A stretch of DNA of 12,423 nt from DATFPQ01 sp035264765 (lineage in GTDB: Bacteria; Actinomycetota; Actinomycetes; Actinomycetales; Angustibacteraceae). Made by a program: the position numbers and the translations under genes. Positions within the stretch are counted from its first letter, which is position 1; each line of letters starts with the position of its first letter. The notes beneath the pieces are model-generated. The model worked only from the letters and a program-made list of their open reading frames with translations, was not told where the DNA came from and searched no databases. This document shows, piece by piece, positions 12,052 through 12,423 of the stretch. Location of the stretch: assembly GCA_035264765.1 (NCBI GenBank), contig DATFPQ010000236.1:1-12423 (forward strand). The letters are read 5' to 3'.

Positions 12052-12423
12052 GTGAACGCGGCCGACCTCCTCGACGTCGTGGGGATCGGCGCCGACGGCT
12101 GGCGCGGCCTCGGGGACGACGCGCGCGCCGCCCTCCGCGACGCCGAGGTGCTGCTCGGCAGCACCCGTCAGCTGGCGCTGCTGCCGCCGGACCTGCCGGG
12201 CCGGCGGGTCGCCTGGCCGAGCCCACTGCTTCCCGCCCTGCAACCACTGCTGGAGGAGCACGCCGACCGCCGGGTGTGCGTGCTGGCGAGCGGCGACCCC
12301 ATGCTGCACGGCATCGGGGCCACGCTCGCGCGCCTGGTGGGCGCCGAGCGGCTGCGGGTGCACGTGCACCCGTCGTCGGTGTCGCTCGCGTGCGCCCGTC
12401 TCGGCTGGCCGGCGCAGGACGTC
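12052..12423 (+). CDS. cobL: Precorrin-6y C5,15-methyltransferase, CbiE domain (partial, right edge)
   Basis: The 124 visible residues are the N-terminal part of the CbiE/CobL tetrapyrrole methylase. They show VVGIGADGWRGLG (9-21), AEVLLGSTRQLALL (31-44), VCVLASGDPMLHGIGATLARL (75-95) and VHVHPSSVSLACARLGW (103-119). The ASGDPMLHGIG block matches the SAM-binding GDP segment of the superfamily and is specific to the CbiE branch. The enzyme methylates C5 and C15 of precorrin-6B, with the CbiT half decarboxylating. Whether CbiT is fused downstream (full CobL) cannot be seen. GTG 12052 is the natural start, since the family begins a few residues before VVGIG. It diverges from cobB and has a possible leaderless promoter. 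Confidence 0.88.
   Translation, partial: MNAADLLDVVGIGADGWRGLGDDARAALRDAEVLLGSTRQLALLPPDLPGRRVAWPSPLLPALQPLLEEHADRRVCVLASGDPMLHGIGATLARLVGAERLRVHVHPSSVSLACARLGWPAQDV

Noticed and set aside
10054..12369. Very long open frame on the minus strand (771 codons)
   Set aside because: It is out of frame across cobB and the 5' part of cobC and crosses the start of cbiE/cobL. The translation is Arg/Pro/Gly-rich shadow sequence.
1..12423. tRNA, rRNA, CRISPR array, IS element, toxin-antitoxin or phage defence genes
   Set aside because: No transposase motif, regularly spaced repeats, tRNA cloverleaf or defence-family protein could be found on either strand.

Overview
The window is very GC-rich, with G/C-ending codons, frequent GTG starts, several stop/start overlaps and an Rv2231c-type CobC. 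This points to a high-GC actinobacterium. A Geodermatophilaceae-like or related soil lineage is my guess from gene style only; no marker gene fixes the taxon. No rRNA, tRNA, CRISPR array, insertion sequence or phage gene is visible.

Layout. (1) 1-297, minus strand: the C-terminal end of an M36 (fungalysin-like) metallopeptidase. It runs off the left edge and has no catalytic N-terminal part upstream, so it looks like a truncated remnant. (2) 465-2851, plus strand: a threonine-aldolase-like PLP enzyme, a TIGR03086/mycothiol-dependent-isomerase-like protein with a complete His-Glu-His metal triad, and a VOC/PhnB-like protein. (3) 2865-4763, plus strand: a compact regulatory node (terminator hairpin, promoter and 17-bp interrupted palindrome), then an HxlR-family repressor translationally coupled to an MFS transporter. 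(4) 4856-6733, minus strand and convergent with the transporter: an atypical SDR lacking YxxxK, a tandem-duplicated muconolactone-isomerase-like protein, and an EthD-family protein. (5) 6869-11756, minus strand: a tightly packed cobalamin/siroheme operon (cobB, cobC, a 44-codon ORF, a precorrin-2 dehydrogenase/SUMT fusion) followed without a real gap by a DUF1697 gene and a 71-aa conserved hypothetical. (6) 11757-12051: a divergent intergenic region with strong inverted repeats. (7) 12052 to the right edge, plus strand: the start of a CbiE/CobL precorrin-6y methyltransferase.

How the parts fit. The right half makes siroheme/precorrin-2 and carries several later corrin steps. It is transcribed outward from the 11757-12051 region, with cbiE/cobL in the other direction. 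The middle holds two convergent small units. One is a self-regulated repressor plus exporter. The other contains three proteins of the ferredoxin-like (dimeric alpha-beta barrel) or SDR type that often accompany aromatic or quinone turnover. A link between these two units is inference. The most interesting items for follow-up are the nested hxlR control region, the SDR / double-MIase / EthD set, and the 44-codon ORF that overlaps the cobA start.
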